Position numbers and translations under genes: made by a program. From positions 1 to 49,551 of the IMG/VR virus record IMGVR_UViG_3300025764_000005: DNA of 49,551 bases; one strand, written 5' to 3'. Each line of letters opens with the position of its first letter. The stretch's first letter is position 1. This document shows, piece by piece, positions 6,470-13,637 of this stretch. The notes beneath the pieces were generated by a model. That model was not told the origin of the DNA. It saw only the letters and a list, made by a program, of their open reading frames with translations, and did no database searches. Source of the stretch: a virus.

Positions 6470-6808
6470 TCAAGTCGCCGCCTTGGTGCTCGAAACAGCC
6501 CCTTTTGCGGCTCCTGTGGGCCCAGAAGTGGGTCCTCGTCCGGTACGGAAGAGGTAGAGGTAACAAGTGGTGGCCGAACACGCTTTTACCTCTTCATACG
6601 GTCGATTCTTCTTCTCAACGCTGCCATCACTGAGCCGCCAGTCAAACTCGTGCCCGCCCTGACAGCTCCAGCAGAAGTGCCGGATCGCTTGTCCCCGCGT
6701 GAGGCGCTTTCCCGTCAGGTTCCCGTAACCAGATGACACGGTGTCGAAGTCTTCGACCACATAGCCAGTGGTGACTCTCACCTTAGGCTTGCGTGTGCGT
6801 GTTGCCAA
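6470..6808 (-). CDS. Cys-rich phage protein (FCWSC...ACSATTC), 112 aa
   Basis: Start behind GGAAGGAGC. A basic N-terminus precedes IRHFCWSCQGG and, about 30 residues later, VKACSATTCYLYLFRTGR. The spaced CxxC...CxxxxC arrangement followed by L..FR.GR is typical of a small uncharacterised zinc-binding phage family. The C-terminal 20 residues are Gly/Ala/Thr-rich and flexible. Last gene of the leftward operon. Confidence 0.7.
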   Translation of the reverse strand: MATRTRKPKVRVTTGYVVEDFDTVSSGYGNLTGKRLTRGQAIRHFCWSCQGGHEFDWRLSDGSVEKKNRPYEEVKACSATTCYLYLFRTGRGPTSGPTGAAKGAVSSTKAAT

Positions 6809-6990
6809 TGGTATTCAGCTCCTTCCAGGGCGATACCGGGTTCTTGGTCCATCAGCTCCAGCATCCACGACAGTTTCTCAATCTGTCTTGCAAGAGAAGC
6901 AATCCTACTTTGGTAGTTAGCGGTATTCCGTGGCGCTCTGACTTTCGGCCAGAGAGTGGGCGGAGTACCCCCGTGTGTGAGTGCATCCAT
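6778..6990 (-). CDS. Hypothetical protein, 70 aa
   Basis: ATG follows GGGAGTTAGGA, which also holds the previous stop (TAG). The middle (residues 27-50: SRIASLARQIEKLSWMLELM) is a likely coiled coil. Overlaps the next gene by 31 bases. No family recognised. Confidence 0.6.
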   Translation of the reverse strand: MDALTHGGTPPTLWPKVRAPRNTANYQSRIASLARQIEKLSWMLELMDQEPGIALEGAEYHWQHAHASLR

Positions 6991-6992
6991 TC

Positions 6993-7259
6993 CTAACTCC
7001 CAATCTTGAGGCGACTTTGGAGGCCGCTGGTTATGCGATGCAGGGAGGACTCCTCTGACCGCAGGAGCTTCATCTCAAATTCTAGATCGCCGATTTCCTC
7101 CTCATCTTCCGCCGCCATAATCCTGAAGCGCAGGTTGCGCTTCTCAAGGTAGAGTTGGGTCAGTTCACCGATGGCCCACCCCAGAGCCTTGTCTGACTGA
7201 TCTATGGACGCCGCCGCACTGTCCTCTGGCGTAAGATAGGCGCTAAGTCCCTCATTCAT
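6993..7259 (-). CDS. Coiled-coil protein, 88 aa
   Basis: The ATG at 7259 overlaps the end of the HNH gene and has AGGAGCC upstream. Residues 25-88 are helical and highly charged (LTQLYLEKRNLRFRIM, EEIGDLEFEMKLLRSEE), so a coiled coil is likely. No family recognised. Confidence 0.65.
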   Translation of the reverse strand: MNEGLSAYLTPEDSAAASIDQSDKALGWAIGELTQLYLEKRNLRFRIMAAEDEEEIGDLEFEMKLLRSEESSLHRITSGLQSRLKIGS

Positions 7260-7506
7260 CGAATAGGCTCCTGATGTAGTCGTGGTACGAGGCTCCTGCC
7301 GTAGCAAGTTGACCCAGCACCCGGTGGTCGCCCTCGTGGGCGAGGTCGTGGTCCCTCCTGCACAGGGGCACCATCTCTAGCAAGCCATCCCCGGCACCCT
7401 TGCCCTTGCGCACTGGAAAGTGATGAGGATCACCAGACGGCCCGCCGCAGATGAGGCATGGCTGCCTCCGGGTCCAGTTCCGGTTAGCCCTATCCTGCGA
7501 GGTCAA
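7252..7506 (-). CDS. HNH endonuclease-like protein, 84 aa
   Basis: TTG start (TTGA overlap with the previous stop) six bases behind AGGAGG; this fits better than an upstream GTG without an SD. CLIC (residues 17-20), HH (28-29) and PLCRRDHDLAH (47-57) form the zinc-knuckle/HNH arrangement of short phage HNH nucleases that often accompany replication and recombination genes. A role in junction processing or DNA nicking is inferred. Confidence 0.7.
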   Translation of the reverse strand: MTSQDRANRNWTRRQPCLICGGPSGDPHHFPVRKGKGAGDGLLEMVPLCRRDHDLAHEGDHRVLGQLATAGASYHDYIRSLFDE

Positions 7507-7634
7507 CAACGACCTCCTGCTTGTCGAGCAGGCGTAAATGGTGCTCCCAGGTACGCTGAGCGTTTTGCCACGCACGAGATTTTGAGACTGGCGGAAAGGC
7601 TAGGCTCGGTGGATGGTGTCACGGAAAGTGTCAC
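7503..7634 (-). CDS. Possible small protein, 43 aa
   Basis: An open frame with a GTG in the previous stop (GTGA) and a stop in the next start (TTGA). Both couplings match the style of this operon and fill an otherwise empty 120 bases. The sequence (MTLSVTPSTEPSLSASLKIS...) is Ser/Thr-rich and not informative, so the coding call is weak. Confidence 0.35.
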   Translation of the reverse strand: MTLSVTPSTEPSLSASLKISCVAKRSAYLGAPFTPARQAGGRC

Positions 7635-7897
7635 GGCTTCTTCCAGCGGGACGGGGCGAAGTGGCATCGCTCTTGTGCCGGACGACCCATGCATCCGTTG
7701 GGCCTACCTTGCACGTTGTCCCACCACACCGCGCAGTTCCCGCAGCACTCCAGCCTCTCGTTCTCGACGCTGAGTTCGTTGTACTTGCTGCTGAGATTCC
7801 TCATCGCTTGGCGAAGTTCATCGACCTCGTCCGTATCATTCTCAGCCACGCATATGGCGCAGTCTTCCTCGTGCCACTCTCCATGTGGGCAGCTCAT
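7631..7897 (-). CDS. Zn-module coiled-coil protein, 88 aa
   Basis: ATG at 7897 overlaps the previous stop (ATGA). An N-terminal CPHGEWHEEDCAIC knuckle is followed by a coiled coil (residues 25-55, VDELRQAMRNLSSKYNEL) and a C-terminal CCGNCAVWW...C...C...W module. It therefore carries two Cys clusters around one helix. Related in layout to the genes at 5494, 8841 and 10456. Confidence 0.65.
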   Translation of the reverse strand: MSCPHGEWHEEDCAICVAENDTDEVDELRQAMRNLSSKYNELSVENERLECCGNCAVWWDNVQGRPNGCMGRPAQERCHFAPSRWKKP

Positions 7898-8043
7898 ATC
7901 AAGCCCTTCTCTCCTAGTTTCCATTGCAGTCTTGCGATCTCGGCCTCTAGCTCGTCAACCTGCCGCTCTAGCTCAGCGACGCGGGCAAGGGCACGTCGAT
8001 ACGGCGAATCAACAGGAGCGTCGTCATAACTACCCATCATCAT
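7894..8043 (-). CDS. Short coiled-coil protein, 47-49 aa
   Basis: One of three consecutive in-frame ATGs (8043, 8040, 8037) behind GCGAGG is the start. Translates as a short acidic lead then LARVAELERQVDELEAEIA, an obvious heptad coiled coil. The stop overlaps the ATG of the next gene. It lies between the Dam methylase and a Zn-module gene. Confidence 0.6.
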   Translation of the reverse strand: MMMGSYDDAPVDSPYRRALARVAELERQVDELEAEIARLQWKLGEKGLI

Positions 8044-8479
8044 CCTCGCTCTCTGAGTGGAACACTACGATTGCGCTTGGGAACGGCGCTCTATCCGACT
8101 TGCCTTCCTGCTCGAAGTACACCCGGCCTCGGAGGAATGTGATCTCGCCCTTCATGCAATAGTCGTGCCACCACGCGGTATCGGTGCGGGACGGAAGAAG
8201 GCATACGACCATCGCGCCCCTCTCGGCCGACTCATACGCCTTCCGGACCCACTTGATGATCTGGCGACCGTAGGGAGGATTCATGAACACGCGCCCAGTC
8301 CATACCTGCGACAGGCCGTCCTCGAAATACGTGTAGTAGGTGGCGCACTTCGCGTTGTCATGCGTAGCGCAGGGGTCAAGCGTGAACGGGCCGTACTTCG
8401 CGTCCAGGTCGTCGAATAGGTCCTGCGGAGTGGCCCACTCCGGGGTCGTGCTCGTCATCATGCCCGGGTTAATGCTCAC
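8030..8479 (-). CDS. dam: DNA N6-adenine methyltransferase (phage Dam type), 149 aa
   Basis: GTG start in the previous stop (GTGA). EWATPQDLFDDLDAKYGPFTLDPCA (residues 14-38, shown here as its key residues W15, D35 and C37) is the N-terminal signature of the short phage Dam family; NPPY at residues 67-70 is the catalytic motif IV of adenine-N6 methylases. Length is normal for this family, which lacks a separate target domain. It probably modifies adenine in phage or host DNA, protecting it from restriction or marking timing; the target site is not visible. Confidence 0.85.
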   Translation of the reverse strand: MSINPGMMTSTTPEWATPQDLFDDLDAKYGPFTLDPCATHDNAKCATYYTYFEDGLSQVWTGRVFMNPPYGRQIIKWVRKAYESAERGAMVVCLLPSRTDTAWWHDYCMKGEITFLRGRVYFEQEGKSDRAPFPSAIVVFHSESEDDDG

Positions 8480-8844
8480 TCCCCCACCCCCAGCGCCGCC
8501 GCGATCTCCCGCGCCGCCTGCCCACTCTTCACCATCTCGCCAGTGAATCTGAGGACGGTCCAGCCCATGAGCGCGGCGAGGTTGTACTTAGTGCAGTCCA
8601 GAGCGAATCCGGCGGGCCTCTGGTGGCGACCGCGGATGTACTGGCCGCCCTCGACCTCGACGGCGAGCATGTGATCGGGATAGGCCATGTCGAATCTGAA
8701 GCGGCGGATGTGGTGGAATCGGTACTCCCGCTCCGGCACCGGCAGGCCAAGTTTAGCGAGGTCTGCTAATAGCAGATCCTCTAGCGCCGTGCTCTTGGCC
8801 TTGCGGATGAGCGCGGCCGCCTGGGTCACGGTGACGGCGCTCAC
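8476..8844 (-). CDS. VSR/DUF559-like endonuclease, 122 aa
   Basis: GTG start coupled to the previous stop. The core reads FRFDMAYPDHMLAVEVEGG (residues 49-67), i.e. D52 and E63-x-E65 of a PD-(D/E)XK nuclease, followed by D83...N88 and GWTVLRFTGEMV, the usual ending of VSR-like/DUF559 nucleases. A nicking or junction-processing role in replication or recombination is inferred from its position between DnaB and Dam. Confidence 0.7.
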   Translation of the reverse strand: MSAVTVTQAAALIRKAKSTALEDLLLADLAKLGLPVPEREYRFHHIRRFRFDMAYPDHMLAVEVEGGQYIRGRHQRPAGFALDCTKYNLAALMGWTVLRFTGEMVKSGQAAREIAAALGVGE

Positions 8845-9167
8845 GTCTCGCTCCCTTCCTCGGCGCGGGCGGTCCATTGGTTGCAGCAGAAGTCGGGATG
8901 AACGCATCCCCACGTCCGGTACGGCTCGCATGCCCTCCCCTGGCATACGCATTCCTTACAGCGACGGTTATCCCGCTCCGCCAGCTCGGCCTCGGCCTGC
9001 TCGGCGCGGTCCTTATAGTGGCACATATCCGTATAGCAGGCGTCGAAGTAGCCAATCCACTCCTCGTTCTCCGCCTCCAGTTCGGCAATGCGCCTGTCCT
9101 TCAGGGCAGCCTCCTGCCGAAACCTGCGACTCTCTGAATGTGGCTCGTTGTATCCAGGTCCGCTCAT
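8841..9167 (-). CDS. Coiled coil plus C-terminal Zn module, 108 aa
   Basis: ATG at 9167 behind GAGGAGAGTGCC. Residues 12-70 form a charged helix with AELEAENEEW and AEQAEAELAE heptads. The C-terminus reads CKECVCQGRAC...GCVHPDFCCNQW, the CxxC...C...CxxW module. Close in layout to the genes at 10456 (CENC...CNRW) and 5494 (CGNC...CPYW). Confidence 0.7.
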   Translation of the reverse strand: MSGPGYNEPHSESRRFRQEAALKDRRIAELEAENEEWIGYFDACYTDMCHYKDRAEQAEAELAERDNRRCKECVCQGRACEPYRTWGCVHPDFCCNQWTARAEEGSET

Positions 9168-9190
9168 GGCACTCTCCTCTACCTTCGTAG

Positions 9191-10459
9191 TCACTCTTCG
9201 AAGCGGCAATATTTTGGGACCCAGGGCAATGAGACGATGCCAACGCGTCCGTGCCTGTTCTTAGCGACGTGAATATCCACTGACTTGCTTCCGCCGAAGT
9301 CATCCTTGTTGGGCTGAGACAACAGCCAAACTTGGTCGGCGTCCTGTTCGAGCGAGCCCGACTCACGGAGCTGGCTGAGCTTTGGCTTGCCGTCACCCAA
9401 GGGGGACTCACTCTCCCGGTTGAGCTGGCTCAGTGCCAATACGGGGCAGTGCAGCTCGCGAGCGAGAGCCTTCAGCTCTCTGGAGAAAGAAGACACCTCA
9501 AGGTAGCGACTCTCCGGCCTGCCCCCGTGAGTGAGGAGCTGGAGGTAGTCCACCACGATCAGCTTGACCTGCTTGCGGGCCGCTAGCTGCCGGGCGCGAC
9601 TCTTGAGTGACAGGAGGGTAAGCGAGGGGTTGTCGATGACCTCCATGTCCAGCGCCGTGACCGCATCGTGGCCCTGCATGAGCCGAGAGAGCTGCTCCGG
9701 CCCGAGGTTGCGAGAGCGCACGCTGGTAAGGCCAACGTTGGCGATGCTGCATAGCATCCTCTCGGTTAGCTCCGCCTTGCTCATCTCCAGGCTGAAGAAG
9801 GCCACGGTGCCGTTAGCTGCAACGTTGCGGGCGATGTTCAGAGCAAGAGAAGTCTTGCCAATGCCGGGCCTGGCCCCGATGATGATAAGGTTGCCGTTAT
9901 ACATACCGGTGGTCTGGCCATCGAGGGTCTTGAAACCAGTGCTCACGGTGTCGGGGGGCTTGCCCTCAAGGCACTCGTCTAAGATTTCCGAGGCCACGCT
10001 CTTTAGCGACTGCGTGTCGCTTGCCACGTTGGGGCGCAGCTTGTAGACTAGGGCCTCGGCCGCGTCCAGAAGGGTGTTGGGCTGCTCGGTGTGCCCGTGG
10101 CCCATCTCAACGATCTCGTACCCCGCCTTTATGAGGGCGCGCTGGGTGGAGGTCGTCTTGATGATGTTGGCGTACTGGGTGGCGTTGGTCGCCGATGGTA
10201 CATAGTCTGCCAGCGTGTGAATGTACTCACTCTGGGCGGGGAGCCGGGCACTGATGGTGACTGTATCCACGCCCTCAGTGTTGCTTACCCAGGCACCAAG
10301 GATGGAGGTGAAGATTTCCCTGTTGGTGATCTTGTAAAAGTCCTCCGCTTCCACCAGGTCGCTTACCGCACCTATGGCTGCGGGATTGACTAGCATGGCC
10401 CCCAAGATTGCCTGCTCTGCTCCAAGATCGAAGGGCGGGAGCTGGGTCGTGGGGGTCAA
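9191..10459 (-). CDS. dnaB: Replicative DNA helicase, DnaB family, 422 aa
   Basis: Unwinds DNA ahead of the phage fork as a hexamer. TTG start in the previous stop (TTGA). The N-terminal domain begins DLGAEQAILGAMLVNP, typical of DnaB. The RecA-like C-terminal domain has Walker A GARPGIGKT (195-203), the FFSLEMSK segment (221-228) and Walker B LIVVDYLQLL (300-309). ELKALARELHCPVLALSQLNR (H3-type region) and QDADQVWLL follow. Length matches phage DnaB (400-460 aa), so it looks complete. No primase or loader was recognised nearby, so host primase is probably recruited. Confidence 0.95.
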   Translation of the reverse strand: MTPTTQLPPFDLGAEQAILGAMLVNPAAIGAVSDLVEAEDFYKITNREIFTSILGAWVSNTEGVDTVTISARLPAQSEYIHTLADYVPSATNATQYANIIKTTSTQRALIKAGYEIVEMGHGHTEQPNTLLDAAEALVYKLRPNVASDTQSLKSVASEILDECLEGKPPDTVSTGFKTLDGQTTGMYNGNLIIIGARPGIGKTSLALNIARNVAANGTVAFFSLEMSKAELTERMLCSIANVGLTSVRSRNLGPEQLSRLMQGHDAVTALDMEVIDNPSLTLLSLKSRARQLAARKQVKLIVVDYLQLLTHGGRPESRYLEVSSFSRELKALARELHCPVLALSQLNRESESPLGDGKPKLSQLRESGSLEQDADQVWLLSQPNKDDFGGSKSVDIHVAKNRHGRVGIVSLPWVPKYCRFEE

Positions 10460-10743
10460 GCCTCGCCCCTATCGGCCCAGCGGTTGCAGGCATACCCAAG
10501 ATCGTTCCAGCGAGCATCGTGCCTACAGGAACATGCCGGATGCGACGTGTCCGCGTAGGCGACCGCCCCCTTGCTGACGCAGTTCTCGCACCGTCGCTCC
10601 CGCAGGGCTGCCAGCTCGGCCTCCAACCCCTCGACGCGATGCAGCAATTCCCACCGCATGGCGTCCGCGAGGCCGTGCAGCTCTCCGAGCGTCGTGCAGT
10701 CGTGGTGCTGTGAGTTGTAGACGTGTAGGCGTGAGTGAGTCAC
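10456..10743 (-). CDS. Coiled coil plus C-terminal Zn module, 95 aa
   Basis: GTG start in the previous stop. Residues 20-52 (LADAMRWELLHRVEGLEAEL) form a coiled coil with AELAALRERRCENC, almost the same junction as in the 5494 protein (AELAALREML...CGNC). Ends CRHDARWNDLGYACNRW. A member of the family at 5494, 7631 and 8841, all flanking replication genes. Confidence 0.7.
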   Translation of the reverse strand: MTHSRLHVYNSQHHDCTTLGELHGLADAMRWELLHRVEGLEAELAALRERRCENCVSKGAVAYADTSHPACSCRHDARWNDLGYACNRWADRGEA

Positions 10744-10886
10744 GATTCCCTCTCTATGTCGCAGCACTCGTAGGTGCCGTTGGGTTGCTTGCTGACGAGG
10801 ACGTGCGTGGCTCCGTCTGCCATGAGGTCAAGTACGGCCACGCCGGTGGCAACGCATGCGTCAGAGAGGCCGGTGATATCGCTCAC
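10740..10886 (-). CDS. Hypothetical protein, 48 aa
   Basis: Reads MSDITGLSDACVATGVAVLD from a GTG inside the nuclease stop (GTGA), and its own stop contains the next GTG. Looks like a small strand-helix-strand unit with four cysteines. Coupling on both sides makes it credible. Function unknown. Confidence 0.55.
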   Translation of the reverse strand: MSDITGLSDACVATGVAVLDLMADGATHVLVSKQPNGTYECCDIERES

Positions 10887-11797
10887 GATACGCCCAGTGG
10901 GTGCAGCATCCCCTCGGCGTTCTTCTCTCCCCACCGAGCCAGCTTCTCCACGTCGGCAGCCTTCTTCGCTTCCCAGCCGAAGACCTTGTCGAACTCGGCC
11001 CATGTGCTCTTGCTCATGTCGGGCTTGCAAGTGCCCGCATAGTTGCAATATCCACACTGCCAGTCGGGCTCGCAGCTTACGGACTTTCCGTAGCTACGGA
11101 GCTGCAAAACTTTGTCGAGCTGCGGGGGCAGGCACTCATCGGTACGGCCCATAAATGCCCCCTTGACGCGGGTCCGCGCTGCGTCCAACTCATCCATAAG
11201 CGAAACAGTCTCGGCCTCAACGTGGGGCACCTCGCACTCATTGGGCTCACCGGACCCGTCACGACTCACGTACCAGAGCAGTGGTGAGGCATCCAACCCG
11301 TACTCCTTCACCAGCTCCCAGTGGTAGGAGGATGCCTGGTGGACGTGGGGCACCTTGGGCAGTGTGTAGTTGCTGGCATTGCCCCGGTGCGTCTTCACCT
11401 CAATGATGCGGTAGTGACCGTCCAGTTCCACGATAAGGTCGGTACGCCCACCCCAGTTCTGACGTTCCGCAAAGGGCACCGGAGTCTGGTGGGAGATGAG
11501 ATCGCCTTTCCACATGAAGGCAGCGGTGAGCACGGCCTCGATATACTCAGCTACGTCGTACATGCGCTGATCGTTACGCTGCTTTTCGGGGGACTCGTAG
11601 TCCTTCGTGGTGGAGAGCAGGCGGTAACAGACCTGACGGGGGCACTTGCCGACATCTGTCGCATATAGACGGAAAGGGTCACGTTCTTTATCAACCTTGG
11701 GCTCAAGGAACACGTCGGTGAAACACTTCTGAGCCGAGGAGTCTCCACCCTGTCGGGCCTGAAGAAACTCGTCATAAATATCCGCTAGCTTTGTCAT
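10883..11797 (-). CDS. Cas4/RecB-like PD-(D/E)XK exonuclease with four-cysteine cluster, 304 aa
   Basis: ATG in the stop of the HNH gene. The nuclease core has GGRTDLIV (D120), IIEVKT (E133, K135) and the RecB-type QxxxY (Q154-Y158). CPRQ at residue 52 and C-terminal C248, C251, C257 (CGYCNYAGTC) match the Fe-S cysteine arrangement of Cas4/AddB-like nucleases. Such phage proteins trim DNA ends for recombination or replication. No recombinase (RecT/Erf) was recognised, so the partner may be the SSB at 12696. Confidence 0.8.
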   Translation of the reverse strand: MTKLADIYDEFLQARQGGDSSAQKCFTDVFLEPKVDKERDPFRLYATDVGKCPRQVCYRLLSTTKDYESPEKQRNDQRMYDVAEYIEAVLTAAFMWKGDLISHQTPVPFAERQNWGGRTDLIVELDGHYRIIEVKTHRGNASNYTLPKVPHVHQASSYHWELVKEYGLDASPLLWYVSRDGSGEPNECEVPHVEAETVSLMDELDAARTRVKGAFMGRTDECLPPQLDKVLQLRSYGKSVSCEPDWQCGYCNYAGTCKPDMSKSTWAEFDKVFGWEAKKAADVEKLARWGEKNAEGMLHPLGVS

Positions 11798-12216
11798 GCT
11801 GACACCCAGTACTTTCGATGTACGATTTCACTAACGTGCCCTTGGGATATCCCAAACCGAGCACCGACAACTCGCTGAAGTAGCCCTGATGCCACAAGCT
11901 CACGGATAGCGCGAACGTTTTCGATGGAGAGACGCGCTGTCCCACCGCGACCCTTCTCCTCCCTGTCTCTCACATTATCAGCCTGAGTCCCAAGGAATAG
12001 ATGGGACGGTTTCACGCATGTGGGATTATCGCAGCGGTGGAGGACACACATGCCGCTTGTGTCGCCGACAAACAACGCATAGGACACCCGGTGCGCAGCA
12101 GCATAAGCTCCGTCGACCCAGAGGCTACCGTACCTACCGCCAGCTAGGCCCGCGGTCCACTCCCAACAGTCGTCTCCCACAAGAATCTTGTCGGAGAACC
12201 TCTCAAGTAGCGTCAT
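11794..12216 (-). CDS. HNH homing-type endonuclease with C-terminal HTH, 140 aa
   Basis: ATGA-coupled on both sides. CWEWTAGLAGGRYG begins the fold; the active region is HRVSYALF...CVLHRCDNPTCVKPSHLFLG (key residues H42, H60, C62, C67, H72). The C-terminus (residues 95-135: IRELVASGLLQ...FGISQGHVSEIVHRKYW) is a helix-turn-helix resembling those on phage homing endonucleases. It sits inside the operon without disrupting coupling, so it may be domesticated or a free-standing mobile gene. Confidence 0.8.
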   Translation of the reverse strand: MTLLERFSDKILVGDDCWEWTAGLAGGRYGSLWVDGAYAAAHRVSYALFVGDTSGMCVLHRCDNPTCVKPSHLFLGTQADNVRDREEKGRGGTARLSIENVRAIRELVASGLLQRVVGARFGISQGHVSEIVHRKYWVSA

Positions 12217-12437
12217 CGCTTCTCCCTATGCGCACGGTAGTGCTGTGCGTGCGCAGCCTCGTGCATCGACTTGTACTTGGCCACCAGTAGGGCGAGGGCC
12301 AGGATGGCATCGTGGGCATCATCAGTAATTTCCCAGTACTGTTTGTCGCTGAACTCGTAGTCAATTGCCAAGTACGCGTCGAGTGCCTCGCACTTCACGC
12401 CCGCCGCCTTGAGGATGCCACTCAGGTCGGTGCTCAT
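12213..12437 (-). CDS. Hypothetical protein, 74 aa, paralogue of the gene at 40515
   Basis: ATG behind GGTGGAG. Contains ILKAAGVKCEALDAYL near the N-terminus and DAILALALLVAKYK near the end. The protein at 40515 has IIKAAGVECAEVEAL and DAAILALARLAAKYK, so these are paralogues in different operons. The pattern is a small helical domain. Function unknown. Confidence 0.65.
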   Translation of the reverse strand: MSTDLSGILKAAGVKCEALDAYLAIDYEFSDKQYWEITDDAHDAILALALLVAKYKSMHEAAHAQHYRAHREKR

Positions 12438-12562
12438 CGCTCCACCATCCACTGCCGCAATTTTTGGAGACCCTTCACCACGAGCACCACGACCACCACG
12501 ATGAGAGCGGCTGCAATCACTACCCCGGCTACGGCCTCGACGATAAGAAGGAGATCAATCAT
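12434..12562 (-). CDS. Single-TM membrane protein, 42 aa
   Basis: ATGA overlaps on both ends. Begins MIDLLLIVEAVAGVVIAAAL with a strongly hydrophobic Val-rich helix (residues 3-29), then a basic tail (KGLQKLRQWMVER). An N-out/C-in anchor is likely. Role unknown; a lysis or membrane-targeting factor is possible. Confidence 0.55.
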   Translation of the reverse strand: MIDLLLIVEAVAGVVIAAALIVVVVVLVVKGLQKLRQWMVER

Positions 12563-12696
12563 TTCTTGCCCCACTTTCCTTTGCGCTTCTTCTTGGTCTT
12601 TGGGAATGCTAGCGAATCGTCGGTGTAGTCCATAGCAGTTCCCTCCTTAATCTCCTTGGGGAACTTCTCCGGCAGCTTCTCGGGTATCTTCTTCAT
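12559..12696 (-). CDS. Lys-rich small protein, 45 aa
   Basis: Starts at the TGATG junction with the SSB gene. The sequence is rich in Lys/Pro/Glu (MKKIPEKLPEKFPKEIKEGT) and ends KTKKKRKGKWGKK. A second ATG at 12633, behind a strong AAGGAGGG, would give only the last 24 residues and may be the real start. The basic tail suggests nucleic-acid contact. Confidence 0.45.
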   Translation of the reverse strand: MKKIPEKLPEKFPKEIKEGTAMDYTDDSLAFPKTKKKRKGKWGKK

Positions 12697-13343
12697 CAGA
12701 ATGGAAACTCTGAGTCCTCGTCGGCCGAGGGTGCGGGCGTATCCGCAAGGCTTGTCACAGGAGCTTGGCCGAGAGGGCTTCCATTGTCTGCTTCAAGACC
12801 TGCCTGAAAGCTCGCATCGGGAGCCTGATCGGCCCACGCGAGCACCTTGTCGCACTCAGCGAGGAAGTCTTCGATGGTCGAGAAGGTACCGCCCGAACGC
12901 AGTGTAGCAACCGCAAGGGCCACTTCCTGCCGCTGAATCTGCACGGGCGTCCTGAACTGACCGTCCTTGCTGAAGCCACTGCTACCGCCGGTGCTGCTAC
13001 CAGTGCTGCTACCCGTGCTGCCGCCGCCACCACCGCCCGTGTACTTCTCTTTGGCGGGGAAGGTGTCAACCTCGCCGGGCTGAGCAGGCACGGCATCGTT
13101 GATGAACTTCAACATGGTTCCGGCGTATTTCGTGGACTCAACCACGTCGTAGCTTATCTTGATGCGAGCGCCGATGGTCATAATGGCGGCGCAGTTGACC
13201 TGACCCTGCTTGGCGTTGTAGCGCCACGGCGTCTGACTCTTGCAAGTAAGTATCACCTTGGTCGGAGGGTTCCCGCCCTGCGTGATCTGCACGTTCTCAA
13301 CGCTAATGACCGCTATCGCATTCTTGACGGGCTGAAAGTCCAT
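12696..13343 (-). CDS. ssb: Single-stranded DNA-binding protein, 215 aa
   Basis: Protects ssDNA and recruits replication partners. The N-terminal about 110 residues look like an OB-type beta barrel. A Gly/Ser-rich linker (residues 103-125) leads to a helical segment, and the protein ends with the acidic tip ADEDSEFPF, the usual SSB partner-binding tail (D/E-rich then PF). The OB part is not a standard bacterial SSB sequence, so identification rests mainly on the tail and context. The start is set by the recurrent CCCAGCCAAGGAG leader and a dedicated promoter (13408-13441). Confidence 0.75.
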   Translation of the reverse strand: MDFQPVKNAIAVISVENVQITQGGNPPTKVILTCKSQTPWRYNAKQGQVNCAAIMTIGARIKISYDVVESTKYAGTMLKFINDAVPAQPGEVDTFPAKEKYTGGGGGGSTGSSTGSSTGGSSGFSKDGQFRTPVQIQRQEVALAVATLRSGGTFSTIEDFLAECDKVLAWADQAPDASFQAGLEADNGSPLGQAPVTSLADTPAPSADEDSEFPF

Positions 13344-13364
13344 CTACGCTCCTTGGCTGGGGTT
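13344..13364 (-). repeat. Minus-strand copy of the CCCAGCCAAGGAG start-associated leader
   Basis: Read on the minus strand, CCCCAGCCAAGGAGCGTAG precedes the SSB ATG. It matches the rightward leaders at 1040, 3604, 3637 and 4877, so the element works on both strands as a start signal. Confidence 0.65.
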
Positions 13365-13365
13365 G

Positions 13366-13391
13366 GGAAAGCCCGCCGTAGCGGGCCTTCC
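13366..13391 (-). terminator. Hairpin in the SSB 5' leader (terminator or attenuator)
   Basis: GCGGGC (13381-13386) and GCCCGC (13371-13376) pair around a four-base loop, extended by GGAAG/CTTTCC with one mismatch. On the minus strand it is followed by TTTCCC. It lies after the holin-like gene but downstream of the SSB promoter's expected start, so it could end the upstream transcript or attenuate the SSB transcript. Confidence 0.55.
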
Positions 13392-13407
13392 GTTAGTCTT
13401 CAATAAC

Positions 13408-13441
13408 AGAGTATCACACAATTCAGCGTTTGTTACCCTCC
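13408..13441 (-). promoter_or_regulatory. Promoter of the GGAGGGTAR-N19 family, SSB operon
   Basis: On the minus strand: GGAGGGTAA (13441-13433), 19 bases ending TGTGA, then TACTCT (13413-13408). It matches four other sites at box, spacing and the GTGN before the hexamer. An overlapping GATACT two bases upstream could serve as an alternative -10. Drives SSB and the downstream replication genes. Confidence 0.6.
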
Positions 13442-13445
13442 GCTT

Positions 13446-13637
13446 TCAGTAAGTCGACTTTGCGATGGCGGCGCGGAAACTGATGCCGGTCAGGACGCCG
13501 ACGACCAGGGTGATGATCTGCACGTACACACTGTCCACAGAGACTACGCCGGCCGATGCCAGCACGCCGATGATGCCGAGGACGATGGTGCCGATTACGG
13601 ATTTCTTGCCGTCCAAAAATGCGATGATTTCATTCAT
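13446..13637 (-). CDS. Holin-like protein with two TM segments, 63 aa
   Basis: ATG at 13637 behind GAAGGGAGG. After MNEIIAFLDGKKS come two hydrophobic helices (residues 13-33 and 38-55) and a short polar end (RAAIAKSTY), the size and layout of small class II holins. The amidase at 15310 is in the same leftward operon, supporting a lysis role. It resembles small phage holins of Gram-positive hosts by general features only. Confidence 0.6.
   Translation of the reverse strand: MNEIIAFLDGKKSVIGTIVLGIIGVLASAGVVSVDSVYVQIITLVVGVLTGISFRAAIAKSTY

Noticed and set aside
10883-11797. Cas4-like protein as part of a CRISPR-Cas system
   Set aside because: No repeat-spacer array and no other cas genes were seen in the window.
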